A DNA stretch of 11,317 nt from JAVKSM01 sp039583705 (GCA_039583705.1 JAVKSM010000108.1:1-11317); one strand, 5' to 3'; counted from the stretch's first letter, positions 1 through 6,427 are shown. A program made the numbers and translations. The notes: generated from the letters alone by a model not told the origin.

Positions 1-37
1 CCCGGCGACAACTACTCTCACTCGGAGGGGGTTTTTG

Positions 38-451
38 ATGACGATCAGTCGTTCGGTCCCCATGTCGAGCGGTCGTGCCGGACGAGGCATGCGGACAGCC
101 GGCGTCGCGCCGCTCGGTGTCGCCACCGGGATCCACGTCTACGAGTACTTCGGGGCGAACCCGGTGTCCCTCGCGGCGTTGTTCCTCACCTCCGCCGCGG
201 GCACCTTCATCGGGGCAGGGTTGCTGCTGACCCGCGCTTCCCAGCTCGGGTGGCTGATCGGCGGCGGGGTGAGCCTGCTCACCTTCGTCGCCTACTGCCT
301 GACCCGGACAGTCGGGATCCCCGGCGTCGACCCCAGCGACGACATCGGCAACTGGTCGGAGCCGCTCGGGGTGGTGGCACTGGTCGTGGAAGCGATCGCG
401 TTCGTGCTTGCGATGATCGCCCTCGGCGGCCGGTCTCGCCGAACCCCCTAG
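38..451 (+). CDS. small multi-pass membrane protein, unknown function
   Basis: The start is the ATG at 38, preceded by a strong Shine-Dalgarno GGAGGGGG at 24-31; a TTG three bases earlier is in frame but worse placed. The product is 137 aa. Hydrophobic stretches lie near residues 20-36 (weak, holding HVYEYF), 43-64, 68-89 and 108-130, so three or four membrane helices are likely. Between the last two is a polar loop with a CLTRTVGIPG stretch followed by GNWSEPLG. From memory, this combination recurs in small unnamed actinobacterial membrane proteins; I cannot name a family with confidence. The C-terminus ends in a short basic tail (GGRSRRTP), probably cytoplasmic. The next gene on the same strand starts 173 bases away behind a palindrome, so this gene is probably the end of its own unit. 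Function unknown. Confidence 0.8.
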   Translation: MTISRSVPMSSGRAGRGMRTAGVAPLGVATGIHVYEYFGANPVSLAALFLTSAAGTFIGAGLLLTRASQLGWLIGGGVSLLTFVAYCLTRTVGIPGVDPSDDIGNWSEPLGVVALVVEAIAFVLAMIALGGRSRRTP

Positions 452-473
452 GCACGGGCTCGGCGCTGGTGAT

Positions 474-489
474 GCGGCGTCGACGCCGC
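474..489. terminator. 16-bp perfect palindrome after the membrane-protein gene
   Basis: GCGGCGTCGACGCCGC is a perfect inverted repeat (6-bp GC stem, TCGA loop) 22 bases after the stop at 451. It could be the stem of a terminator, although no T-run follows, or an operator for the gene at 625. The sequence alone does not decide. Confidence 0.35.
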
Positions 490-524
490 TGTTCCCCACC
501 CAAAAAACTGTTCCCACCCGAAAA
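490..524. repeat. imperfect direct repeat, A-tract containing
   Basis: TGTTCCCCACCCAAAAA (490-506) is followed by TGTTCCCACCCGAAAA (509-524), two imperfect copies spaced 19 bp apart. The A-runs stand out in otherwise GC-rich DNA. They are followed by a small inverted repeat, GGAGG-TCAG-CCTCC, at about 526-539. The whole block lies 100-135 bases upstream of the secreted-protein gene and may be a regulator site; no clear -35/-10 pair was found next to it. Confidence 0.35.
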
Positions 525-624
525 GGGGAGGTCAGCCTCCTCTAGTCGGCGTGCCGTTCGGTGCTTTCCTCTCTCGCGGGGATCAAGCACGGGGTCGGCA
601 CGCGCAGGGAGCAGGTATCCGAGG

Positions 625-1188
625 ATGAAGATCAAGAAATCGTCCGGGAAGCGCTGGTCGCTCCTGGCACGGACAGCAATCAGCGCGGTGGCCGCAGCCA
701 TGCTGTGCCTTGCGCTCACGGCGTCACCGGCACAGGCGTCGGTGCTCCCGTGGAAGGGGAGTGGTCCCGGGACGGTCACCGTCACCAACGATCCGTTCGG
801 CTTGGGGACCAACCCGAAGCTCACCTACTCGCTCAGCGGCGACTCCGTGCACTCCACACAGACCTGGAGCCTCACGACCACCACCATTCACGGGGGCACG
901 GCCGTGCTGGATTACGACTACGAGGGTTTCCACGCGTACTACGCGGTGACGGCGTTCCTGCGGGCGGTGGTGATCCACAACGGGGTGAAGACGACCACCA
1001 GCCTGGTGAGCGCCGGCCCGGTCAACTGCTGCACACCACCGTCTTCAGGTTTCAGCTACAAAGGCCACACCCAGTTGACCCTCCGGCCCGGTGACACGTA
1101 CGGCTTCGAGTTCGGCGGGAGTAACTATGACTCGAATGCCGTGCTGCGGGGCTCACTGGCGGTGGACGCCGGCCTGCTTCCGGTCTGA
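625..1188 (+). CDS. small Sec-exported protein, unknown function
   Basis: The chosen start is the ATG at 625 because it opens directly into a classic signal peptide: a basic N-terminus (KIKKSSGKR, residues 2-10), a hydrophobic core (about 18-33) and an AQA-S cleavage site after residue 38. A GGGAGCAGG at 607-615 is a plausible Shine-Dalgarno about 9 bases upstream. The frame stays open back to 250, but that extension overlaps the upstream gene and carries no signal. The precursor is 187 aa and the mature protein about 149 aa. The mature part is rich in Thr, Ser, Gly and Tyr with alternating beta-type patterns, and has a Cys-Cys pair at 135-136 and a GDTYGFEFGGSNYD segment near 156-169. No membrane segment follows the signal, so it is probably free in the medium or cell wall. 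I recognise no family. A strong terminator follows directly. Confidence 0.78.
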   Translation: MKIKKSSGKRWSLLARTAISAVAAAMLCLALTASPAQASVLPWKGSGPGTVTVTNDPFGLGTNPKLTYSLSGDSVHSTQTWSLTTTTIHGGTAVLDYDYEGFHAYYAVTAFLRAVVIHNGVKTTTSLVSAGPVNCCTPPSSGFSYKGHTQLTLRPGDTYGFEFGGSNYDSNAVLRGSLAVDAGLLPV

Positions 1189-1192
1189 ACCG

Positions 1193-1234
1193 TCGTCAGC
1201 GGTGCCGGGGTCCGTACCCCGGCACCGCTGACGA
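1193..1234. terminator. strong bidirectional terminator hairpin
   Basis: Positions 1193-1211 and 1216-1234 form a perfect 19-bp stem closed by the 4-base loop CCGT. It starts 5 bases after the + strand stop at 1188 and ends 17 bases before the minus-strand stop at 1252, so it can serve both convergent units. There is no T-run, as is common for actinobacterial terminators. Confidence 0.85.
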
Positions 1235-1251
1235 GGTGGGGTATGACCCGC

Positions 1252-2262
1252 CTACCGCGTGAGCCTCGGTGGGAGGCCGAAGGCGGGAAACAGCCTGGCG
1301 TCGAGGAAGTTGTGGAACCCCGAGATCCGGCCGCCCGAGACCTCCAGCACCTGGACGGCGAACGGCTCGTGGACGCCCGGCCGGGCGGGGCGGTAGCTGC
1401 CGAACGCCGCACACCCGTTGGCCGCGGTCGGCAGCAGGCGGGAACCTCGACAGCCCCCGCCCTGGCCCAGCAACCACCGGCTGACCTGGAGCGGCCCGCA
1501 CAGCCACAACGGGTAGGGCGGCATGGAGAACCTGACCTCTTCGTGGAGAAGCGAGACGAGCGAGGTGATGTCGTAGCGCTCGAAGGCTTTCACGTACCGG
1601 GCCAGCAGCTCCTGCTGCCGGGCGTCGGGGGGTATCGGGTCGGTGGCGTCGGCGTCGAGGGCATCGAGCGTGGCGCGGGCCCGTTGCAGCGCGCTGTTGA
1701 CCGACGCGACGCTGGTGTCGAGCAACTCGGCCACCTCGCTGGCCCGCCAGCACAGGACCTCGCGCAGGATGAGGACCGCTCGCTGCCGGGGCGGCAGGTG
1801 CTGCAAGGCCGCCACGAAGGCGAGGCGGATCGTCTCCCGGGAGGCGGCCAGCTCGGCCGGGTCGGCCGGGTCGCTGACGCCGGGCAGTACCCAGGCGTCA
1901 GGCACCGGCTGGACCCAGGTCGGTTCAGGCAGGCCGGGGCACAGGGTGGAGTCCGCCGTCGACGCCGGCCCCAGGTCCATCGGTCGGGCCCGGCGCTGGG
2001 CCCCCCGCAGCATGTCGAGGCACACGTTGGTGGCGATGCGGTAGAGCCATGACCGCAGCGTCGAGCGGCCTTCGAAGCCACCGGCAGCCCGCCAGGCCCG
2101 CACCATCGTCTCCTGCACCGCGTCCTCGGCCTCGAAGCCCGAGCCGAGCATCCGGTAGCAGTAGCCGGTCAGGTCCCGGCGGTGAGACTCAAGCTCCAGT
2201 TCGACCCCGTCGGCGTCGGGGCGGGCCTTGCCAACGACCGTGTCGGGACGAGCGGGGGGCAC
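1252..2262 (-). CDS. ECF sigma factor, SigG-like, with C-terminal SnoaL-like domain
   Basis: The 336-aa product has the layout of the SigG-type ECF group. The sigma-2 region (about 27-91) includes EAEDAVQETMVRAW (44-57) and STLRSWLYRIATNVCLDMLR (67-86), which contact core polymerase and the -10 element. Sigma-4 (about 154-205) carries LPPRQRAVLILREVL and the helix-turn-helix SEVAELLDTSVASVNSALQRAR. A SnoaL/NTF2-like C-terminal domain (about 214-330) includes the MPPYPLWLCG segment (248-257) typical of SigG relatives. In such factors this domain is thought to modulate activity in place of a separate anti-sigma factor, and none is seen here. The start is GTG at 2262, 16 bases after the MoaD-like gene; no Shine-Dalgarno is visible, but a TACGCT hexamer lies 7 bases upstream, so a leaderless transcript is possible beside operon read-through. 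Target promoters are unknown. Confidence 0.9.
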   Translation of the reverse strand: MPPARPDTVVGKARPDADGVELELESHRRDLTGYCYRMLGSGFEAEDAVQETMVRAWRAAGGFEGRSTLRSWLYRIATNVCLDMLRGAQRRARPMDLGPASTADSTLCPGLPEPTWVQPVPDAWVLPGVSDPADPAELAASRETIRLAFVAALQHLPPRQRAVLILREVLCWRASEVAELLDTSVASVNSALQRARATLDALDADATDPIPPDARQQELLARYVKAFERYDITSLVSLLHEEVRFSMPPYPLWLCGPLQVSRWLLGQGGGCRGSRLLPTAANGCAAFGSYRPARPGVHEPFAVQVLEVSGGRISGFHNFLDARLFPAFGLPPRLTR

Positions 2263-2269
2263 GGCCGAC

Positions 2270-2275
2270 AGCGTA
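2270..2275 (-). promoter_or_regulatory. candidate -10 hexamer for a leaderless sigma-factor transcript
   Basis: On the minus strand TACGCT (TANNNT consensus) ends 7 bases before the GTG start at 2262, the spacing expected when transcription begins at the start codon. No good -35 is visible. The hexamer overlaps the end of the upstream gene. Confidence 0.3.
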
Positions 2276-2278
2276 GCT

Positions 2279-2590
2279 CTAACCGCCCGCCATGGCCCCC
2301 ACGACGAGCAACGGCTCGACCCCCAGCGCGACCGCGTCGGGCAGCGCGGCGTCCGGCGGCTCGAAGGACAGATCCTGCTCGCAGGCGAAGAACCTCACGA
2401 ATGCTCGGCGCTGGTGCGTGACCTGGTCGCGGATCGTCCCACGCAGCATCGGGTAGCGGGCCTCGAGCGCGTCGAGGACCAGGCGCTGCGTGGCCTGACC
2501 CTCGACGTGGAGCGTCACCTCGCCGGCGTCGATGCGCGCGAGTGTCCGCAGATGCGCCGGGAGCATGATCCGGATCATGGCGGCCGTCAC
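2279..2590 (-). CDS. MoaD/ThiS-like beta-grasp protein with C-terminal Gly-Gly
   Basis: The product is 103 aa and reads as a ubiquitin-like beta-grasp protein of the MoaD/ThiS family: MIRIMLPAHLRTLA at the N-terminus, VLDALEARYPMLRGTI in the middle helix region, VRFFACEQDLSF in a late strand, and a C-terminus ending GAMAGG. In MoaD and ThiS the terminal Gly-Gly is adenylated by an E1-like enzyme and loaded with sulfur. The GTG start at 2590 overlaps the stop of the propeller gene (GTGA), suggesting translational coupling. An ATG at 2578 with GGGGTGA upstream is an equally plausible start and would give 99 aa. No MoaE, MoeB or other molybdopterin gene is nearby, so a role in molybdenum cofactor synthesis is not supported by context. 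It could donate sulfur to, or be attached to, another protein. Confidence 0.85.
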   Translation of the reverse strand: MTAAMIRIMLPAHLRTLARIDAGEVTLHVEGQATQRLVLDALEARYPMLRGTIRDQVTHQRRAFVRFFACEQDLSFEPPDAALPDAVALGVEPLLVVGAMAGG

Positions 2591-3702
2591 CCCAGGGTCT
2601 GGACTTCAACGGACAGCACGGCCGGAAGATCCCGGACGATGGGTGCCCAGCTGTCCCCGGCGTCGGCTGACGCGTACACCTGCCCACCGGTGGTACCGAA
2701 GTACACCCCGCACTCCTCGAGCGAGTCGACGGCCATCGCGTCCCGCAAGACGTTGACGTAGCAGTCGCCTTGCGGCAGCCCGTTCGTGAGCGCCTCCCAC
2801 TCCCCGCCTCCGGTCCGGCTGCGGTACACGCGCAGCTTTCCCTCAAGCGGGTAATGCTCCGAGTCGCTCTTGATCGGGACGACGTAGACGGTGTCCGGCT
2901 CGTGCGCGTGAACGTCGATCGCGAACCCGAAGTCGGTAGGCAGGTCGCCGCTGACCTCAGCCCACGACTCGCCGGCGTCGTCGCTGCGCATGACGTCCCA
3001 GTGCTTCTGCATGAACAGCACCTCTGGACGCGACCGGTGCATCGCGAGGCGGTGCACACAGTGCCCGACCTCGGCAGTGGAGTCGGGGATCTGCTCGGAC
3101 CGCAGGCCCCGGTTCACCGGCCGCCACATCTTGCCGCCGTCGTCGGTCCGGAAGACCCCGGCTGCCGAGATGGCGACGAACATGCGCGCGGATTCGTTCG
3201 GATCCAGGACGATCGTGTGCAGGCACATGCCGCCGGCTCCCGGCTGCCAGGAGGGTCCGGAGCCGTGGCACCGCAGGCCAGAGAGCTCCTGCCACTCCTG
3301 CCCGCCGTCAACCGAGCGGAACAGGGCGGCGTCCTCCACCCCGGCATAGACCGTGTCGGGATCACTGGGCGACGGTTCGAGATGCCAGACCCGCGCGAAC
3401 TCCCAGGGGTGTGGCGTGCCGTCATACCACTGATGGGTTCCGGGGACACCCTCGTAGGAGAACTCGTTGCCCATCGGCTTCCAGGTCCTGCCGCCGTCGT
3501 CGGAGCGCTGGATCAACTGCCCGAACCAGCCACTGGACTGCGACGCGTACAACCGATCCGGGTCGGCGGGAGATCCGTTGACGTGGTAAATCTCCCACCC
3601 GCCGAAGTGGGGACCGCTGACCTCCCACCGCTCGCGCTTCCCGTCCGCGGTCAGGACGAACGCGCCCTTGCGGGTCCCGACCAGCACCCGTACCCCGCTC
3701 AT
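2587..3702 (-). CDS. BNR/Asp-box beta-propeller protein (sialidase-like fold, function unknown)
   Basis: The start is the ATG at 3702, preceded by a strong Shine-Dalgarno (GGGAGGAG) and opening with MSGVRVLVGTRKGAFVLTADG; the frame is open to 3795 but the extra residues are low-quality leader. The 371-aa protein carries repeated Asp-box motifs: SDDGGRTW (67-74), SVDGGQEW (130-137), TDDGGKMW (186-193), SDDAGESW (240-247), a degenerate RTGGGEW (296-302) and SADAGDSW (345-352). These mark the blades of a beta-propeller as in sialidases and sortilin-type proteins. There is no signal peptide or membrane segment, so it acts in the cytoplasm, unlike typical glycosidases of this fold. I do not see evidence for a sialidase active site. 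Relatives are often annotated as glycosyl hydrolase or exo-alpha-sialidase. It is the first gene of the operon with the MoaD-like and sigma-factor genes. Confidence 0.85.
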   Translation of the reverse strand: MSGVRVLVGTRKGAFVLTADGKRERWEVSGPHFGGWEIYHVNGSPADPDRLYASQSSGWFGQLIQRSDDGGRTWKPMGNEFSYEGVPGTHQWYDGTPHPWEFARVWHLEPSPSDPDTVYAGVEDAALFRSVDGGQEWQELSGLRCHGSGPSWQPGAGGMCLHTIVLDPNESARMFVAISAAGVFRTDDGGKMWRPVNRGLRSEQIPDSTAEVGHCVHRLAMHRSRPEVLFMQKHWDVMRSDDAGESWAEVSGDLPTDFGFAIDVHAHEPDTVYVVPIKSDSEHYPLEGKLRVYRSRTGGGEWEALTNGLPQGDCYVNVLRDAMAVDSLEECGVYFGTTGGQVYASADAGDSWAPIVRDLPAVLSVEVQTLG

Positions 3703-3740
3703 TCCACACTCCTCCCAAGCTCCGGACCGTGCCCGGCCTT

Positions 3741-3771
3741 CGCCGACGGCCCTCGCCGACGGCCCTCGCCG
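3741..3771. repeat. 13-bp tandem repeat, about 2.4 copies
   Basis: CGCCGACGGCCCT occurs twice head to tail (3741-3753, 3754-3766), followed by a partial third copy (CGCCG). It lies 39-69 bases upstream of the BNR gene start, within its probable 5' leader or promoter. Confidence 0.7.
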
Positions 3772-4032
3772 CGACCTAACCGTCGCGGCCCACAACGCTA
3801 CGACAGCTGTCCGACAGGGAACTCATCGCTCGCCACAGGTCGAGTCGGCGCCGGATGCCCCGGGTGGCGCCCGGCAGGCCCCGCGCGGTGACACCGGCGA
3901 CGGCTGGGCGGTGCGCCGCCAATTGGGCAGATTCCACCCGTTCGGGTCGACAGGCGCCGCTTCACCTGCGATGACGGGTTGCGCTCCGGTGCCCGGTGCG
4001 GGGTTTTCACCGTGCCTTCACCGAACTGTCCT

Positions 4033-4046
4033 GTTACCGTAACGTG
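4033..4046 (+). promoter_or_regulatory. candidate ectA core promoter with overlapping palindrome
   Basis: TACCGT (4035-4040, TANNNT) lies 8 bases before the GTG at 4049, fitting a leaderless ectA transcript. It sits inside the inverted repeat GTTAC-C-GTAAC (4033-4043), a possible operator. A second hexamer, TAACGT (4040-4045), would instead place the transcription start inside the first codons and favour the internal GTG at 4106. No clear -35 was found. Confidence 0.35.
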
Positions 4047-4048
4047 AC

Positions 4049-4681
4049 GTGATCGGCGAGCGCCCGAGCCCGATCCGTGCCCGAGGGTTCGCACCCTGTG
4101 CCCGGGTGGCGGTCGGGCAGCCGAACGCCAGCGACGGTGCCGCGTTGTGGCGCATCGCCCGCGCCTCCTCGGCCCTGGACCTCAACTCGAGCTACAGCTA
4201 TCTGCTGTGGTGCCGCGACTTCGCCAGCACGTCGGTCGTCGCGCGCACCGACGGTGAGCCGGTCGGCTTCGTCACCGGGTACCTGCGCCCCGACGCGCCG
4301 GACACGGTGGTCGTCTGGCAGGTCGCGGTCGACTCCGCGCAGCGAGGCCGCGGCCTGGCTCTCGCGATGCTCGACAACCTGGTCGAGCGGGTGGCACCGG
4401 GAGGCGTGCGTTTCCTGGAGGCCACGGTCACCGCGGACAACTCCGCATCGCTACGACTGTTCGCGTCCTTCGCGCGCATCCGGGGCGTGCAGCTCCACCG
4501 CAGCGAGTTGTTCGCCGCATCCGCGTTCCCCGACGGCCACGCCGCCGAGGACCTGTACCGCATCGGCCCGGTCACCTCCACTGACCGGCCCCCCGACACC
4601 ACCTTCGCCGGGACGGCCACAAGCCGTTCCCGGGCCGTACGTCCTCGATCGAGGACAACCCGAGACGGAGCACACCGGTGA
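4049..4681 (+). CDS. ectA: L-2,4-diaminobutyrate N-gamma-acetyltransferase (ectoine synthesis)
   Basis: EctA acetylates L-2,4-diaminobutyrate with acetyl-CoA to give N-gamma-acetyl-diaminobutyrate, the second step of ectoine synthesis. The GNAT-fold protein shows the EctA signature ALWRIARASSALDLNSSYSYLLWCRDF (residues 32-58), the acetyl-CoA loop QRGRGLA (98-104), TVTADNSASLRLF (126-138) and an EDLYRIGP end (167-174). The start is uncertain: GTG at 4049 (210 aa, no Shine-Dalgarno, hexamer 8 bases upstream) or GTG at 4106 (191 aa), which is closer to the usual beginning of EctA. A small hairpin AGGGT-TCGC-ACCCT (4084-4097) lies between them. After RIGPV there is an extra tail of about 35 residues rich in Ser, Thr and Arg, where most EctA proteins stop. 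The stop overlaps ectB by 4 bases (GTGA). Confidence 0.92.
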   Translation: MIGERPSPIRARGFAPCARVAVGQPNASDGAALWRIARASSALDLNSSYSYLLWCRDFASTSVVARTDGEPVGFVTGYLRPDAPDTVVVWQVAVDSAQRGRGLALAMLDNLVERVAPGGVRFLEATVTADNSASLRLFASFARIRGVQLHRSELFAASAFPDGHAAEDLYRIGPVTSTDRPPDTTFAGTATSRSRAVRPRSRTTRDGAHR

Positions 4682-5934
4682 GCATCTTCGAAAGCCTGGA
4701 GTCTGAGGTCCGCAGCTACTGCCGCGCTTGGCCGGTGGTCTTCGACCGGGCGGTGGGCAGTTGGATCTGGGATGAGGAGGGGCGCTCCTACCTGGACTTC
4801 TTCGCCGGCGCCGGGGCCCTGAACTATGGCCACAACCACCCCGTGCTCAAGCGCGCGCTGCTGGAGTACCTCGAGCGCGACGGCCTCACGCACGGCTTGG
4901 ACATGCACACGGCCGCGAAGCGCAGCTTCCTGGAGACCTTCGAGGAGGTCGTGCTGAAGCCGCGCGGGCTGGATTACAAGGTCCAGTTTCCTGGCCCTAC
5001 CGGAGCAAACGCCGTCGAGTCCGCGCTCAAACTCGCCCGCAAGGTCACCGGCAAGGAGGCAGTGATCAACTTCACGAACGCCTTCCACGGCATGACGCTG
5101 GGTGCGCTGGCAGTCACCGGCAACTCCATGAAGCGCGGTGGGGCCGGCATCCCGCTGGTACACGCCACGCCGATGCCCTACGACCACTACCTCGACGGAC
5201 GCATGCCGGACTTCCTGTGGTTCGAGCGGCTGCTGACGGACTCCGGCAGCGGGCTCAACAGGCCGGGCGCGGTGATTGTGGAGACCGCGCAGGGCGAGGG
5301 CGGCATCAACGTCGCGCGCCCGGAGTGGCTGCGCGGGCTGGCCGAACTGTGCCGTCGCCACGACATCCTGCTCATCGTCGACGACATCCAGATGGGGTGT
5401 GGGCGCACCGGGCCGTTTCTCAGCTTCGAGGTCGCCGGAATCCAACCCGACATCGTCACGCTGGCCAAGTCGATCGGCGGCTACGGCCTTCCGATGGCCC
5501 TGGTGCTGCTCAAGCCGGAGTTGGACGTGTGGGAACCCGGTGAGCACAACGGCACCTTCCGGGGCAACAACCCGGCCTTCGTCACCGGCACGGCCGCGCT
5601 GGACACGTACTGGCGCGACGACCTGCTGGAGAAAGGCACCTGCGCGAAGGGGGAGATGGTCGGGCGGATGCTGCAGGAGATCGCCGAGTCCCGACCGGGT
5701 TTCGGGCTGGAGCCGCGCGGCCGGGGACTGGCGCGGGGGATGGCCTTCGAGGCGCCAGCGCTGGCCGGCACGGTGTGCGGCGCGGCCTTCGAACGCGGGC
5801 TGCTCGTGGAGACCTCCGGTCCGAGCAGCGAGGTCGTCAAGATCATGCCACCGCTGACCGTGACCGAGGAGGAACTCGAGCAGGGAATGGGGATCGTCGC
5901 CGACTCGGTGCATGCCGTCTGCGACGCTGCCTGA
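4678..5934 (+). CDS. ectB: L-2,4-diaminobutyrate--2-oxoglutarate transaminase (ectoine synthesis)
   Basis: EctB is the PLP-dependent class III aminotransferase that makes L-2,4-diaminobutyrate from L-aspartate semialdehyde, with glutamate as amino donor; it is the first committed step. The 418 aa match the usual family length. Visible residues include the cofactor-phosphate loop GPTGAN (106-111), AFHGMT (135-140), the pyridine-nitrogen aspartate in DDIQMGCGRTG (235-245) and the Schiff-base lysine K264 in TLAKSIGGYGLPM. NGTFRGNNPAF (about 289-299) supplies the second-subunit phosphate contact. The GTG start at 4678 overlaps the ectA stop and is preceded by GGAG (4667-4670), so translation is probably coupled. 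It ends 31 bases before ectC. Confidence 0.97.
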   Translation: MSIFESLESEVRSYCRAWPVVFDRAVGSWIWDEEGRSYLDFFAGAGALNYGHNHPVLKRALLEYLERDGLTHGLDMHTAAKRSFLETFEEVVLKPRGLDYKVQFPGPTGANAVESALKLARKVTGKEAVINFTNAFHGMTLGALAVTGNSMKRGGAGIPLVHATPMPYDHYLDGRMPDFLWFERLLTDSGSGLNRPGAVIVETAQGEGGINVARPEWLRGLAELCRRHDILLIVDDIQMGCGRTGPFLSFEVAGIQPDIVTLAKSIGGYGLPMALVLLKPELDVWEPGEHNGTFRGNNPAFVTGTAALDTYWRDDLLEKGTCAKGEMVGRMLQEIAESRPGFGLEPRGRGLARGMAFEAPALAGTVCGAAFERGLLVETSGPSSEVVKIMPPLTVTEEELEQGMGIVADSVHAVCDAA

Positions 5935-5965
5935 CAACCCCACCCGCGCCGCCGGAGGCACTCCG

Positions 5966-6364
5966 ATGATCGTCCGTACGCTCGCCGAGGTCACCGACAC
6001 CGACCGCGACATCAAGACCGCGCACTGGCGCAGCAAGCGCATCGTGCTCGCCAGGGACGGCGCCGGCTTCTCCGTGCACGAGACGGTGCTCGACGCCGGC
6101 TCCGTCAACGATTTCCGGTACGCCCACCATGTGGAGGCGGTGTTCGTCGTCGACGGCGAGGGCGAGCTCATCGACAAGGACGGCGGCCGGACCTACCGCC
6201 TCGGGCCGGGCTCGCTCTACCTGCTCGACGGGCACGAACACCACCAGCTGCGGCCGCGGACGCGAATGCGCACCATCTGCGTGTTCAACCCACCGGTCAC
6301 CGGGGCCGAGGTGCACGACGAGAACGGCGGGTACCCGTTGATCGCCGAGGAGGAGACCGTCTGA
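5966..6364 (+). CDS. ectC: L-ectoine synthase
   Basis: EctC closes N-gamma-acetyl-diaminobutyrate to ectoine with loss of water; it is a small cupin-fold metal enzyme. The ATG at 5966 has an ideal Shine-Dalgarno (GGAGG, 5954-5958) and gives 132 aa, the normal length; the longer frame from 5912 would overlap ectB and adds no homologous residues. The residues reported as metal ligands in characterised EctC are present at the same numbers: E57 (HHVEAVF), Y85 (GSLYLLDG) and H93 (HEHHQL). W21, the cupin core and the FNPPVTGAEVHDENGGYPL end are also typical. It is the last gene of the ectABC cluster; the next gene is unrelated and no ectD (hydroxylase) follows within the window. Confidence 0.97.
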   Translation: MIVRTLAEVTDTDRDIKTAHWRSKRIVLARDGAGFSVHETVLDAGSVNDFRYAHHVEAVFVVDGEGELIDKDGGRTYRLGPGSLYLLDGHEHHQLRPRTRMRTICVFNPPVTGAEVHDENGGYPLIAEEETV

Positions 6365-6386
6365 CGGGCGGCCGCGGCGGCGCCCG
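6365..6386 (+). terminator. possible weak terminator after ectC
   Basis: CGGGCG (6365-6370) and CGCCCG (6381-6386) can pair as a 6-bp GC stem around a 10-base loop directly after the ectC stop. There is no T-run. Low confidence in such GC-rich DNA. Confidence 0.25.
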
Positions 6387-6427
6387 GTTGCGGCGGTGCT
6401 GGCTGCGGCGGCGCTCGGCTGCGGCAG
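6386..6427. repeat. 15-bp GC-rich direct repeat, about 2.7 copies
   Basis: GGTTGCGGCGGTGCT (6386-6400) is followed by GGCTGCGGCGGCGCT (6401-6415), then one base and GGCTGCGGCAG (6417-6427). It lies in the 164-bp spacer between ectC and the next gene, where I see no gene. No function is apparent. Confidence 0.5.

Larger units (their letters stand above)
3703..4048. other. intergenic region between divergent BNR operon and ectABC
   Basis: No convincing gene lies in these 346 bases. The region must hold the promoters of two divergent operons. Visible elements are a 13-bp tandem repeat (3741-3771), a perfect 10-bp palindrome GACAGCTGTC (3802-3811), a short inverted repeat ACCCG-TT-CGGGT (3936-3947), and the palindrome GTTAC-C-GTAAC with a TACCGT hexamer (4033-4043) just before ectA. 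Open frames on either strand here look like GC-rich noise. Confidence 0.6.

Noticed and set aside
250..624. N-terminal extension of the secreted protein
   Set aside because: It overlaps the upstream membrane-protein gene in another frame. The ATG at 625 begins a textbook signal peptide.
2279..2590. Calling the beta-grasp gene moaD
   Set aside because: No molybdopterin gene lies nearby and the context is a propeller/sigma-factor operon, so only the family, not the pathway, is supported.
2587..3702. Calling the propeller gene a functional sialidase
   Set aside because: Asp-box repeats show the fold only. No export signal and no identifiable sialic-acid-binding arginine triad were seen.
3703..3795. 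N-terminal extension of the BNR protein
   Set aside because: The ATG at 3702 has an ideal Shine-Dalgarno, and the extra 31 residues are Arg/Ala/Gly-rich leader translated from the repeat region.
2770..3891. 373-codon open frame on the plus strand
   Set aside because: Antisense shadow of the BNR propeller gene, which has a strong Shine-Dalgarno and repeated Asp-box motifs.
4198..6177. 659-codon open frame on the minus strand
   Set aside because: It lies antisense to ectA, ectB and the start of ectC, which are unmistakable. Its product is low-complexity and matches no family; long antisense frames are expected in GC-rich DNA.
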